The translations under genes were made by a program, and so were the position numbers. This document shows positions 1-8,581 of a stretch of DNA of 64,000 bases, in pieces. The stretch comes from Pseudomonas sp. (GTDB lineage Bacteria > Pseudomonadota > Gammaproteobacteria > Pseudomonadales > Pseudomonadaceae), in assembly GCF_030698175.1 (NCBI RefSeq), contig NZ_JAUYNT010000006.1, forward strand, positions 62,001-126,000. The letters are read 5' to 3'. Positions within the stretch are counted from its first letter, which is position 1, and every line of letters begins with the position of its first letter. The notes below the pieces were generated by a model. The model was given only the letters and a program-made list of their open reading frames with translations. It was not told the DNA's origin and ran no database searches.

Positions 1-158
1 AAGCGCTTAAGCTCACGCATCAAGCTGCCCTTGCCGACTTGGGCCCAACGTGCGATCTCATTGGCGTAAAAGCTTTGATCCGGTCGGCCATAGAGCAAGC
101 CCAGCACCTTCTGCTGGGTAGACGTAAACAGAGCATCGCTGAGCGGTATGGTTTGCAT
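1..158 (-). CDS. Winged-helix transcriptional regulator, N-terminal part (runs off the left edge)
   Basis: The 52 visible codons start at an ATG on the minus strand and continue beyond the window. They begin MQTIPLSDALFTSTQQKVLG and continue with LYGRPDQSFYANEIARW, then a small-residue turn (KGSLMREL). This is the pattern of the short ArsR/MarR-like winged-helix domain that often precedes a nucleotidyltransferase fold in Pseudomonas regulators. The C-terminal half is not visible, so the nucleotidyltransferase part is an inference. The gene starts 10 bases from a long inverted repeat (168-213), which suggests it binds its own promoter. DNA-binding role fairly sure; regulated genes unknown. Confidence 0.6.
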   Translation of the reverse strand, partial: MQTIPLSDALFTSTQQKVLGLLYGRPDQSFYANEIARWAQVGKGSLMRELKR

Positions 159-167
159 GGTGCGCCT

Positions 168-213
168 GATAAGTCCCAGAAAGGGAACGATAAGTCCCTT
201 TCTGGGACTTATC
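168..213. promoter_or_regulatory. Perfect 19-bp inverted repeat with three GATAAGTCCC boxes
   Basis: Arms 168-186 and 195-213 are perfectly complementary over 19 bp with an 8-bp spacer. The box GATAAGTCCC occurs at 168-177 and 189-198 on the plus strand and inverted at 204-213, so one copy also sits in the spacer. It lies immediately upstream of the winged-helix gene that ends at 158. The likely role is the operator of that regulator; a transcribed hairpin is the alternative. Confidence 0.55.
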
Positions 214-397
214 AAGCTCTATAGTAGTGATTCGCCGCAAGGACGAAGGTAGTGAGTCAAGCATTATGCAAATACCAACGCCAATGCGGCCTTCGGATGC
301 AAAATATGCGTCGGTGGCGCTATCGCTTTGCGGCTAAGGCCCCGCTCACAAAATTCTGTAGCCGCAGCCGCCAAGATCCGCACAACCCGTATTACGT

Positions 398-1390
398 TCA
401 GCGCAGCTCGGCGAGAATCTGGTAAGAGCGCAGGCGATCGGCAAAGTCATACATATCGCCGGTAAATATCAGCTCATCGGCCTCGGTCTGCTCCAGTAGC
501 AGCTCCAGTTTGGCGCGAATCTTCTCTGGGCCACCGACCATCGCCAGCCCAAGGAACTCGCCTACTGCTTGCCGCTCATGGGGTAACCAGAGCCCCTCCA
601 TGCTCGCTACCGGCGGTTGTTGCAGCAGGCTTTGGCCACGCAGCAAGGCCAGAATCCGCTGATAGGCACTGGTCGCCAGATACTCCGCCTGCTCGTCGCT
701 GTCCGCCGCAATCAAGGGCACGCCAAGCATCACATAGGGCTTGGCGAGCACCGCCGAGGGCTTGAAGTGATTGCGGTAGACGCGAATCGCCTCGTGCATC
801 AGGCGCGGCGCAAAGTGCGAGGCGAAGGCATAGGGCAAACCCTTCTCCCCCGCCAGTTGCGCGCTGTACAGGCTGGAGCCGAGCAACCACAAGGGCACTT
901 GGGTGCCGCTGCCGGGCACGGCGATAACCCGCTGATCGGCGGTTAATGGGCCAAGATAGCCTTGCAACTCCTCAACATCCTGCGGGAAGTCGTCGGTGTT
1001 GCCGACGTGCCTGCGACGCAGGGCACGAGCGGTGTAGGCATCGGCGCCGGGCGCGCGGCCCAGGCCCAGATCGATCCGCCCCGGATACAGGGTCTCGAGG
1101 GTGCCGAACTGCTCGGCGATCACCAGCGGCGAATGATTAGACAACATCACCCCGCCGGCGCCAACCCGAATGCTGCGAGTGCCGGCGGCCAGATAGCCGA
1201 TCAGCACGGCGGTGGCCGAACTGGCGATGCCGTCCATGTTGTGGTGCTCGGCCACCCAGAAGCGGGTGTAGCCGAGGTTTTCTACATGTTGGGCCAGGGC
1301 CAAGGAATTGTGCAGGGCTTGCGCGGAACCGCCGTCGGCGCGAATCGGCGCCAGGTCGAGGGTGGAAATCTTGATCTGTGCCAGTTTCAT
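398..1390 (-). CDS. LLM-class flavin-dependent oxidoreductase (luciferase-like, YhbW family)
   Basis: The protein has 330 residues, the usual size for this TIM-barrel family, which uses reduced FMN in monooxygenase or reductase reactions; the substrate cannot be read from sequence. Family signatures are clear: [11 protein letters not shown] near residue 45, [20 protein letters not shown] near 77-96, and [17 protein letters not shown] after it. The start ATG at 1390 gives the standard N-terminus [13 protein letters not shown]. It is a single gene: the 256 bases upstream (1391-1646) hold no recognisable gene, and the next gene ends at 1647. Family certain, reaction unknown. Confidence 0.9.
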   Translation of the reverse strand: MKLAQIKISTLDLAPIRADGGSAQALHNSLALAQHVENLGYTRFWVAEHHNMDGIASSATAVLIGYLAAGTRSIRVGAGGVMLSNHSPLVIAEQFGTLETLYPGRIDLGLGRAPGADAYTARALRRRHVGNTDDFPQDVEELQGYLGPLTADQRVIAVPGSGTQVPLWLLGSSLYSAQLAGEKGLPYAFASHFAPRLMHEAIRVYRNHFKPSAVLAKPYVMLGVPLIAADSDEQAEYLATSAYQRILALLRGQSLLQQPPVASMEGLWLPHERQAVGEFLGLAMVGGPEKIRAKLELLLEQTEADELIFTGDMYDFADRLRSYQILAELR

Positions 1391-1646
1391 AAGTCGCTAT
1401 TGGTTCCTGAGTCTTGCCGGTGCGCGACTAACCCGCGCAGAGAACGGCGTTACTGAAAAGGTTAGAACTGCCGTCGGGCAATGCAACACCAACAAGATTA
1501 GTGTGCAACAGACTGCGCCAGGGAAACCCTGCAATAAAAGGCGATCTGCCAGTTACGTGTTGACGGCAAAACCCTAGGGACTCAGGAGCGCAGCGAACAG
1601 TCCGCCAAAGAACGGTCAGTTCAACAGCCGATGAACCGCCACCCGA

Positions 1647-2222
1647 CTAATGCCGATACTCAATCGACAGCTCGGCGCCTTCGACCACATCAAAGTAGTT
1701 GTCTTGCTCAGGCCGTTGGCGCTCATTGGTAATCAGCTTGCCGCTGAGCTGATAGGGCGAGGGGGCGGGGTTTTCCTCAACAAACAGCGATGGCAGCAAG
1801 GGCACCTCTGCGCTATCCGTTACCGGCTTGCCCAGCTCCATGTTCTCAAGCAGCTCAGGCGGCAAACTGAGATTGAGCTTAATCGGCGCCAGCTTGGTGC
1901 TTTTGGCGCTGGAGCTGGCCGCCTTAGCTTTAGCTTTAGTCGCTTGGCGCGCTTTAGTGCTGCTGCCCGACTTGCGCGCTTTCACCGGCGCCGCCTTGCT
2001 CGCCCGAGTTTTACTCGCCGGTTTGGCTGGCATTTTAGACGCTTTAGCTTTAGCCGGTGCTTTGGCCGTGCCCTTGGCCGCCGGGATGAGCAATGGCTTG
2101 GGCGCATAGGCCGCAGCGGCCGACTCAAGCGTCGGACTTTTGGGTGGCGCAGCGCTGGCCGCAACGGCGTTATTGCCGGCCGCCAGTGCCAACAGCAACA
2201 GAATCAGAATGGTTCGATTCAT
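1647..2222 (-). CDS. Secreted Lys/Ala-rich protein of unknown function
   Basis: This 191-residue protein starts with a clear signal peptide (MNRTILILLLLALAAGNNAVAASA). It then has a low-complexity stretch of about 80 residues rich in Lys, Ala and Ser (repeated KAPAKAKA, KPASKTRASKAA and similar), and a more ordinary C-terminal part (LNLSLPPELLENMELGKPV, ending in a DNYFDVVEGAELSIEYRH region). The open frame extends 67 codons further upstream, but that part reads like random codons and the signal peptide fixes the start at 2222. It should be exported to the periplasm. The basic repeats could bind nucleic acid or polyanions, but nothing shows this. No family recognised. Confidence 0.6.
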   Translation of the reverse strand: MNRTILILLLLALAAGNNAVAASAAPPKSPTLESAAAAYAPKPLLIPAAKGTAKAPAKAKASKMPAKPASKTRASKAAPVKARKSGSSTKARQATKAKAKAASSSAKSTKLAPIKLNLSLPPELLENMELGKPVTDSAEVPLLPSLFVEENPAPSPYQLSGKLITNERQRPEQDNYFDVVEGAELSIEYRH

Positions 2223-2364
2223 GGTGTTCCGAGGCGTTATCGATATGACTATGCTCGCCCGCCACGGGCCCGCTGGCAAGTAGCCACAGCGCCACGCCGA
2301 ACAACCACACCAGTTACAACGGCAGCATGCTGATAAAACGCCCAGCCAAACGATTCGCTGCTGC

Positions 2365-4833
2365 TTATGGCGCCCTCCAGGGGGACAAAGTTTGTGCATC
2401 AAGGCTATCCCAGAGCGCGGCATCCAGCTGCTCGGTGGGTAGATGCCAACGTGTGCCGCGTGGCTCTAACGCCTGCTCGGGCAAGGCCAGCAAGTCCTGC
2501 AGCGACAACTGCATGCGCCGGCCACGGTCCTCCGGCCGCGCCCAGGCTTGCTGGTAAACCCGCAACGTCCAGACGCCCGCTGTGCAGCCTTCAAAGCGCG
2601 GCATCAGGCCGATTGAACCGGGCTGGCAGCGCAAGCTGCGCCGTTGGGTGTCGAGCAGCCAGAGCTGCCATTGCCGCTGATGCTCGGGGTCGTCGTTAGC
2701 CGGATCATTCCATTGCAGCAGCCGAGTCAGGGCCAAGTAGCGACCATCGTCGGACCAGCAAAAGGATGGCGTCAGCCCGCTTAGGGCGCAGCCGGAGGCG
2801 GTCAGCAAATAACCGTCCTGACGAGCCTCCTGAACCCGCAACCAAGCGTCGGCGTACTCGGTCTCACTGCCGCACAGCCAGGCCGCGTCGCGGCCATGGG
2901 GCGCCGGCAAGATGAAGTCACCGTCGGCGTTAGCCGCCTGCGGCACGTCGACCAGCCGGTAAGTCGGCTCCGGCAACAACTCTGCAGCGCCCAGGCTAAA
3001 CCGCTGTAACCGATGGCACGCGCCATAGGCCGGCGCCTGCTGCAAGCAGTGCGCGGCGGTTGCCGCCGGCGGTGCGGGCAGATCGCAGCGGCGCAGCGGA
3101 TGGCTGGTGAAATCGGCGCTGCACAGGCCCGCCAGGGTTATCACCTCGAGCCGCCCGCGCTGAAAATCATACAAACGCTCCACCAGCAGTGGGCCGCTAC
3201 TGAGCAAACGCCGCGCACGGCTGTCGACCACCACCACCCGCTCGGCCAAGGCCGCATCAGCACAGGCCGGTAGCAACGCCAGGTAGCGCCCGCAATCGGA
3301 GCGGCGGTGCTCCAACTGCCAAGCGCCCAGTAGTAGCCAGTCGCCTATCTGGCACTGGTAGGCGCCCTGCCCGGTGCCGTTAGCGTCCACCAAGACGAAA
3401 CTTAGCGCGGCGCCGCCCACCGCTGCCGCGCCGGCCAGCAGCGGTTGCGCCCGGCCATCCAAGGGGATGCCAATGCGCAAGCGCGTGCGGGCAATGGCGC
3501 CGACCCGAATCTGCCCGTAGCGGTCGTGGCCCAGACTGGTCTCGGTGTCGCTGTGGATGCTGTGCAGCATCTGTCCGTACTCACCACTGCTCGGCTGCGG
3601 CAGATCCAGCTCGGCCAGCAGCCAGGCGTGCTGCTCATCCAGCGCCACAAACTGGCCATAGTCGATGGATAACCGCGCCGCCTCCAACAACGCCGGCGCG
3701 GCTAATTGACGCCAACCCAGGTTTGCTTGCCAGTACCAGTAACCGCCCTGCTCGCCCAGTGCCTGACAGACCAAGGCTAAGCCGTCGGCGCGCCATAACG
3801 ACGGATTGTCGGGATCGATCAACAGCCCGCTGGGCTCAGCATCCAGTAGCAGTTGGTAACGGGGATAACGTATTGGCGCCAGCGGATCGTCCAGTTCACG
3901 CAGCGACGCCGGCAAGGCCAACTGGCCCTGCACACGATGGTCGGCGGCCGAGCTTGGCCAGTCGATGACGGCGGCGGGCATTTGTTCCAGCCAATCCGGC
4001 GTGAGCCAAAGATCCTGCACCGCCTGCAAGTCGACCGATTCGGCCTGTTCCAGCAGTTGCGCCAGGCTCAGGCGCACGTCGTCGTTGTGCGCCAGCGGGC
4101 TATGTCGGCCGCTGATTGCTTCGTCGCTAAAGCCATCGATCTCCCACAGGCTGCCTTCGTCCGTGCAGCGGTACAGGCGCCGCGTGTGCCGGTCAAAAAT
4201 CGCCAACCACCACTGATTACGCGACGGCACCGGGGCAGCAAAATAGCGCCCATCGCTGGAAAACCGACTGGAGCTGCCCAGCCCCTCCAGCAACACGCCA
4301 TCGGGGAACAGGTAGTCGCAATAGGTCGGCCCGCCCATACAGATTTCGCCATGATTGAACACGCGAATCGGCTGCCCTTCCGGGGTTTCACTGACCTCAG
4401 CGCCGCCCCAGGCACTGCCGCCTGGCGTCGGTGCGGCGTTGCCCGGCGGTGGTTTGAGCTTGACCAGCCCCAGCCGCTGCTCGTAGGTGGCCACCAACGC
4501 CAGCCCGCCGACAATCAACAGACCACAGACCGGAATGCTCCAATCGCTGGCCATCCAGCGCGCCACCGAAAAGGCAAAACCTATCACCGCCGCCGTCAGC
4601 AACAGACTCAAGCCTTGGCCTAGACGCACCCAGCCGGCCCAAGCACTCAAACCCATCAGCAGCACCAGCAGGCCAATCAGCGCCAAACCCGGCAGCGGCG
4701 GCAAAATCGCCAGCAACAGGATCGGCAACAGCAAGCGCAGCAGTGACCAGAGCAGATCCAGCAACAAGCCCGGCAGACTCTGGCTGAATCCGCCGGGGCT
4801 GGCAGGCGAGGGTTTGGATGGATGTTCCGGCAT
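2365..4833 (-). CDS. Large membrane-anchored protein, possible beta-propeller, unknown function
   Basis: The protein has 822 residues. About residues 15-125 are strongly hydrophobic and should form three or four membrane segments (LLLDLLWSLLRLLLPILLLA, then ALIGLLVLLMGLSAWAGWV and a further pair). The remaining 650 residues are soluble and rich in Trp, Asp and Gly. They contain repeated short patterns such as SSDGRYFAAPVPSRNQWWLA and WSDDGRYLALTRLLQW, which resemble blades of a WD40 or TolB-type propeller. The ATG at 4833 has a ribosome site AAGGAA seven bases upstream. Convergent overlaps are absent; the next minus-strand gene starts 140 bases on. I do not recognise a named family; the propeller is an inference. 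Confidence 0.65.
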   Translation of the reverse strand: MPEHPSKPSPASPGGFSQSLPGLLLDLLWSLLRLLLPILLLAILPPLPGLALIGLLVLLMGLSAWAGWVRLGQGLSLLLTAAVIGFAFSVARWMASDWSIPVCGLLIVGGLALVATYEQRLGLVKLKPPPGNAAPTPGGSAWGGAEVSETPEGQPIRVFNHGEICMGGPTYCDYLFPDGVLLEGLGSSSRFSSDGRYFAAPVPSRNQWWLAIFDRHTRRLYRCTDEGSLWEIDGFSDEAISGRHSPLAHNDDVRLSLAQLLEQAESVDLQAVQDLWLTPDWLEQMPAAVIDWPSSAADHRVQGQLALPASLRELDDPLAPIRYPRYQLLLDAEPSGLLIDPDNPSLWRADGLALVCQALGEQGGYWYWQANLGWRQLAAPALLEAARLSIDYGQFVALDEQHAWLLAELDLPQPSSGEYGQMLHSIHSDTETSLGHDRYGQIRVGAIARTRLRIGIPLDGRAQPLLAGAAAVGGAALSFVLVDANGTGQGAYQCQIGDWLLLGAWQLEHRRSDCGRYLALLPACADAALAERVVVVDSRARRLLSSGPLLVERLYDFQRGRLEVITLAGLCSADFTSHPLRRCDLPAPPAATAAHCLQQAPAYGACHRLQRFSLGAAELLPEPTYRLVDVPQAANADGDFILPAPHGRDAAWLCGSETEYADAWLRVQEARQDGYLLTASGCALSGLTPSFCWSDDGRYLALTRLLQWNDPANDDPEHQRQWQLWLLDTQRRSLRCQPGSIGLMPRFEGCTAGVWTLRVYQQAWARPEDRGRRMQLSLQDLLALPEQALEPRGTRWHLPTEQLDAALWDSLDAQTLSPWRAP

Positions 4834-4869
4834 GGCGCGGTTCCTTGCGGCTCTTGGGGTGATTCGAGG

Positions 4870-5128
4870 CTCTGTCCCAGTTATGTGTTGCAGCGTGCGG
4901 GTCGGTTAGGCGATGCCTGGTGCGCGGTAATTCGTAGGGTGGGTTAGCGGCGCGGACGCTGGTGATTTGCATCACCGCGCAAGCCGGGCGCTGCGTAACC
5001 CACCATGCGGTTTGCCGGTCGAGCACCATGGTGGGTTACGGCGCGGTCGGGTTTTGCGTTGTTGGCAGGCCGTGGTTCGCGCCTAACCCACCCTACAAAA
5101 GCTGCGTGCAACACGTAATGGGACATAG
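4870..5128. repeat. MITE-like dispersed repeat, family A copy 1
   Basis: The core, 4934-5096, is bounded by GTAGGGTGGGTTAGCGGCGCG and an inverted near-copy ending CTAACCCACCCTAC. Inside are two further GTGGGTTAC / GTAACCCACC units. Outside the core is a second inverted pair, CTCTGTCCCA..TTATGTGTTGCA at the left and TGCAACACGTAATGGGACATAG at the right, so the element is nested and palindromic. A related copy lies at 50336-50560. It fills most of the 558-base gap between genes and encodes no protein. Confidence 0.75.
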
Positions 5129-5191
5129 CCTAATTCAAGCCCCGCAGTGTAATACCCTGCGCACGCCAGGGCCGTGACCCAGGCAAGCTTT

Positions 5192-5394
5192 AGCAGACCG
5201 TTGAAAAACTACCTGCGTTGCCGATACGGCGTTAAAAACAGGCTAAAAATGCTCATTTACAGCACGTAAACTCCGCTTTTGACTCGCTACACTCGCCCTG
5301 CGGGCCAGCCTTCGGCTGTTACTCCGCTTCGCTGCGTTGCGCCTGTTTTTGCCTTGTCTCGGCTGCCTCGCCTACATTTTTCAACGGTCTGTTA
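5192..5394. repeat. MITE-like dispersed repeat, family B copy 1
   Basis: The element is about 203 bp long. It starts AGCAGACCGTTGAAAAA and ends with the inverted TTTTTCAACGGTCTGTTA, a terminal inverted repeat of about 16 bp. Inside is a second palindrome built from GGCGTTAAAAACAGGC and GCGCCTGTTTTTGCC. A shorter relative lies inverted at 59645-59810. No open frame inside is credible. The right end reaches the stop codon of the anti-sigma gene (5392-5394). Confidence 0.8.
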
Positions 5395-6192
5395 GGGCTG
5401 GCTGGCCCGCAGTTTTATCAGCTCCGCCGTCAGGTCATGCTCCGGATAGAGCCGCTGCAAGCGCTTAAGCTCGGCTGCTGCCGCTTGCGTGGCACCGCTG
5501 CGTTGCAACTGCAGCAGCGCGCGCAACTGCTGCTCAAGGGTCGGCGCGGTTTTGGCCTTGGCCAACTCAGCGTCGTTGTCGGCCTTGGCCGCGCTATTGG
5601 CCAGGCGAGCCTCAGACGCATCGGCAGCCCGCTGTTTAGCCACGGCACTGCTATTGGCCTTCAGTTCACCAAGCGCTTGCGCCGATTCGGCGGCAGACTC
5701 GGCCTTGCCGTAGCTGCTGGCTTTATCCTGGGCCACAACCGGGCTCGGCGGTGCGGCAAGCGGGGCAGATCGCACTGGCGCCGCTGGTTTTTTCAGCTCC
5801 ATGGCCTCGGCCATTGGCTCAACTACTGGCGCTGATGCCGGTGCCGGCGCGGCGCTCATGGCCGGCAGCGGCTCGCCCAGCTCATAAGCCGGCGGCAACT
5901 CCTGCCAGGTGCGCAGGCTTAAACCCAAGCCCAGGCCGATGCTGGCCAGGCTGGCGAACGCCACCGACCAGCGCACTCGATGGCCTGGCCCAAACAACCA
6001 GCCGTGCAGGCGTTGCGCCCAGGGCAACGCGGCCGGCTTGGCGCGAGTTAGTTCGGCGGCAGCGGCGGCCAGAATCAGCGCATCAGTGGCCGGCGTCGGC
6101 TGCGCCAGGCTGTGCTGGCGATAGTGGTCGAGCAGCGCCTGCTCATCGGCCAGCGGCTGCTCGGGATGGACGGTTGTTAATGGCTTTTTCAT
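5392..6192 (-). CDS. Probable anti-sigma factor, single membrane span, Ala-rich periplasmic part
   Basis: The gene starts four bases inside the end of the ECF sigma gene (ATGA overlap) and has a GGAGC ribosome site, so the two are translationally coupled. Of 266 residues, about 1-75 form an acidic-then-basic cytoplasmic part (DEQALLDHYRQHSLAQ), followed by one hydrophobic segment near residue 80 (WSVAFASLASIGLGLGLSL). A low-complexity Ala/Pro/Lys linker follows, then a short C-terminal helical region with EQQLRALLQLQRSG. The layout and position fit an anti-sigma factor, but no zinc-binding HxxxCxxC motif is present. The TAA stop coincides with the end of a MITE-like repeat, so the C-terminus may have been altered by that insertion. 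Confidence 0.65.
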   Translation of the reverse strand: MKKPLTTVHPEQPLADEQALLDHYRQHSLAQPTPATDALILAAAAAELTRAKPAALPWAQRLHGWLFGPGHRVRWSVAFASLASIGLGLGLSLRTWQELPPAYELGEPLPAMSAAPAPASAPVVEPMAEAMELKKPAAPVRSAPLAAPPSPVVAQDKASSYGKAESAAESAQALGELKANSSAVAKQRAADASEARLANSAAKADNDAELAKAKTAPTLEQQLRALLQLQRSGATQAAAAELKRLQRLYPEHDLTAELIKLRASQP

Positions 6193-6773
6193 GCGGACAG
6201 CTCCTCGGCCTTGGCGGGGTCAGCCAACAGCCGACGTAACTTTTGCAGCGCGTAACGCAGGCGACTCTTGACCGTTTCCATGGGCGTGGCGGTGAGTTCG
6301 GCGATCTCCTGCAACTCCAGATCGGCATGCGCGCGCAGCAAAAACACCTCGCGCTGTTCGAGCGGTAAATCCTCCAGTGCGGCCTGCAAGCGTTGCTGAT
6401 CGCGACTCAGGCTGAATTGCTGCTCGGGACCCGGCGCGGGGTCAGCCGCGCCGTGTTGCTGCTCGTCATATTCATCCTGCTGGCCCTGGCGACGACCGGA
6501 CTTACGCCAATGATCGATCAAGCGATTGCGGCCAATCTGGTACAGCCAGGTTTTAAACAGCACCGCCTCGCGCTGTTCAGACTGGCTGCGAATCAGGCTC
6601 AGCCAGGTGTCCTGAAACACCTCCTCGGCCAGCGCCGGATCGCCGCACAGGCCCAACAGGAAACGCAGCAAGCCGAGGCGATGGCGCTCATACAGCAGCG
6701 TAAAAGCCCCGGCATCGCCGCCTCGATAACGCCGCAGCAAGGCGGCGTCGGTGTCCAGTAATGGCGTGTTCAA
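6189..6773 (-). CDS. ECF-family RNA polymerase sigma factor
   Basis: The protein has 194 residues with both diagnostic regions. Region 2 is at about residues 12-90 (LLYERHRLGLLRFLLGLCGD, then EEVFQDTWLSLIRSQ and FKTWLYQIGRNRLIDHWRKS). Region 4 is at about 130-185 (LPLEQREVFLLRAHADLELQ, then IAELTATPMETVKSRLRYAL). It directs RNA polymerase to a small set of promoters, probably including its own operon. The start is unusual: the codon right after the TAA of the upstream vWA gene is TTG in the same frame, with AAGG nine bases upstream and no ATG nearby. The order vWA, sigma, anti-sigma forms one operon. Confidence 0.9.
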   Translation of the reverse strand: MNTPLLDTDAALLRRYRGGDAGAFTLLYERHRLGLLRFLLGLCGDPALAEEVFQDTWLSLIRSQSEQREAVLFKTWLYQIGRNRLIDHWRKSGRRQGQQDEYDEQQHGAADPAPGPEQQFSLSRDQQRLQAALEDLPLEQREVFLLRAHADLELQEIAELTATPMETVKSRLRYALQKLRRLLADPAKAEELSA

Positions 6774-8570
6774 TTAGTCAGCCTTGGTTAGCACAGTTGC
6801 CGGAGTTTGCAGGCTTTGGGCCAGCTCTACCAGTTGCACGAACTCGGCGCGCAGACCGAAGCGATCTTCGCCCTTGGCGCCGCGGGCGAGCTTGGCGCTG
6901 TCGGCCAGGCTGAACGTGCCGGTGTATTGCCCGCCGGTCAGTTGCTGGGCAAAGGCGGCCACTGCCGCGGCGAAGCGTAAATCTTCGCTGGCCTGGGCGA
7001 TGGAGTCCGGCCCGGTTGCCGCCTTGATCGGCACTTCCAGCAGCTTACTGTGCTGCTGTTGCGGGGCCTTGTAGCGCAGCCGCAACCAGGCCAGCTCGCC
7101 AGCTTTGGCTTGTGGCCGTGCGCCTTGCTCAAAATGCAATGGCTCCAGCCATCCCTTGGCGCCGACCGGGACTATTTCGTACAACGCCGTCACCGTATGG
7201 CCGGCACCGATCTCGCCGGCGTCGATCTTGTCGTTGCTAAAATCCTCGCGCTTGAGCGCACGGTTCTCATAGCCCAGCAGACGATACTCGCTGACCTGCG
7301 CCGGGTTGAACTCGATCTGGATTTTTACATCGCTAGCGACTGTCGCCAGGGTCGAGGCCAGCTGATCCACCAGCACCTTGCGCGCCTCGCGCAGGTTGTC
7401 GATATAGGCGTAGTTGCCGTCACCGGCATCGGCCAATTGCTCCATCAACTGCTCGTTGTAGTTGTCGGTGCCAAAACCCAGGGTGGTCAGCGACACACCG
7501 GTTTTGCGCTTGTCCGCCGCCAGTTGCTTGAGGCTGTCAAAATCGCTGATGCCGACATTGAAGTCGCCATCGGTGGCCAACAGGATGCGGTTGATGCCCT
7601 TACTGACCATGCCCAGTTGCGCCTGCTGATAGGCCAGCTGAATGCCCGATTCGCCTGCGGTTGAGCCGCCCGCCGCAAGCTGATCGATGGCGGCGCGAAT
7701 CTTGGCTTTCTCGCGGCCGGAGGTTGAGGCCAGCACCACTTGCGACTCCCCGGCATAGGTCACCAGCGCCACTCGGTCTTGCGGGCGCAGCTGCTCGACC
7801 AGCAACTTCAGGGTGCTTTGCACCAGCGGCAAGCCATCGCGCCTGTCCATGGAGCCGGACACATCGACCAGAAACACCAGATTGGCCGGCGGCAGTTCGG
7901 CCACCTGCAGGTCGCTGGCCTTGATCGCCACCCGCAGCAATTGACTGCCGGCGTGCCACGGCGACGGCGCCAGTTCGGTGCTGACGCCAAAGGGGCTGCC
8001 ATCCTGCGCGGCGGGGTAGCTGTAGGGGAAGTAATTGACCAACTCCTCCAGGCGCACCGCCTCCTTGGGCGGCAGGCTGCCATCATTGAGAAAGCGCCGC
8101 ACATTGGCGTAGCTGCCGGTATCCACATCGATGCTAAAAGTTGAAACCGGCTGTTCAGCCACCGCCAGCACCGGGTTACTGACCAGTTTTTGATACTGCT
8201 CGCGATAGACATCCTGATAACCCGGCACGCTATCGGCCGGCGCCGGCGCGATGCTCATGGGGGCCGACATCGATTGCAGCGGCTTTTTCAGCTCGGCACT
8301 GGCCGCCATTTTACCCACCACCGACGCCTCGGCTTTATCTTTGGCAAGCGAGTTGGCGTGGACAGCCATATCGGCTTTTTCTTGCACCGCAGGCTGCACC
8401 TGCGGCTCGTTCAATTGCTCATGCAACGCGGCATCGTTTAACACCGCAGGCGGCGCCGGCTTGGCCGGTGCTTCAGAAGTAGTGGCGTTACAAGCCGCCA
8501 GACTAATCGCCAAACCGGCACTAAAACCGGCCAGCAGTGGTTGGCGCAGCAAAACGATAAATGCAGACAT
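6774..8570 (-). CDS. von Willebrand factor A domain lipoprotein (YfbK-like)
   Basis: The protein has 598 residues. The N-terminus is a lipoprotein signal with lipobox ISLAAC and Cys27 as the predicted lipidation site. A long Ala-rich linker follows. The YfbK-type N-terminal domain (FSIDVDTGSYANVRRFLNDG) starts near residue 145. The vWA domain has the metal-ion site LVFLVDVSGSMD near residue 232, and a C-terminal DUF3520-type region follows. It should be anchored to a membrane facing the periplasm and bind a partner through Mg2+. The ribosome site AGGAG is partly inside a 10-bp palindrome (8582-8608). It is the first gene of the operon with the ECF sigma and anti-sigma factors. Partner unknown. 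Confidence 0.88.
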   Translation of the reverse strand: MSAFIVLLRQPLLAGFSAGLAISLAACNATTSEAPAKPAPPAVLNDAALHEQLNEPQVQPAVQEKADMAVHANSLAKDKAEASVVGKMAASAELKKPLQSMSAPMSIAPAPADSVPGYQDVYREQYQKLVSNPVLAVAEQPVSTFSIDVDTGSYANVRRFLNDGSLPPKEAVRLEELVNYFPYSYPAAQDGSPFGVSTELAPSPWHAGSQLLRVAIKASDLQVAELPPANLVFLVDVSGSMDRRDGLPLVQSTLKLLVEQLRPQDRVALVTYAGESQVVLASTSGREKAKIRAAIDQLAAGGSTAGESGIQLAYQQAQLGMVSKGINRILLATDGDFNVGISDFDSLKQLAADKRKTGVSLTTLGFGTDNYNEQLMEQLADAGDGNYAYIDNLREARKVLVDQLASTLATVASDVKIQIEFNPAQVSEYRLLGYENRALKREDFSNDKIDAGEIGAGHTVTALYEIVPVGAKGWLEPLHFEQGARPQAKAGELAWLRLRYKAPQQQHSKLLEVPIKAATGPDSIAQASEDLRFAAAVAAFAQQLTGGQYTGTFSLADSAKLARGAKGEDRFGLRAEFVQLVELAQSLQTPATVLTKAD

Positions 8571-8581
8571 GGCAGCGAACT

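Noticed and set aside
3853..4623. 256-codon plus-strand open frame opposite the large membrane protein
   Set aside because: Low-quality composition and no ribosome site; the minus-strand gene has a proper start and membrane segments.
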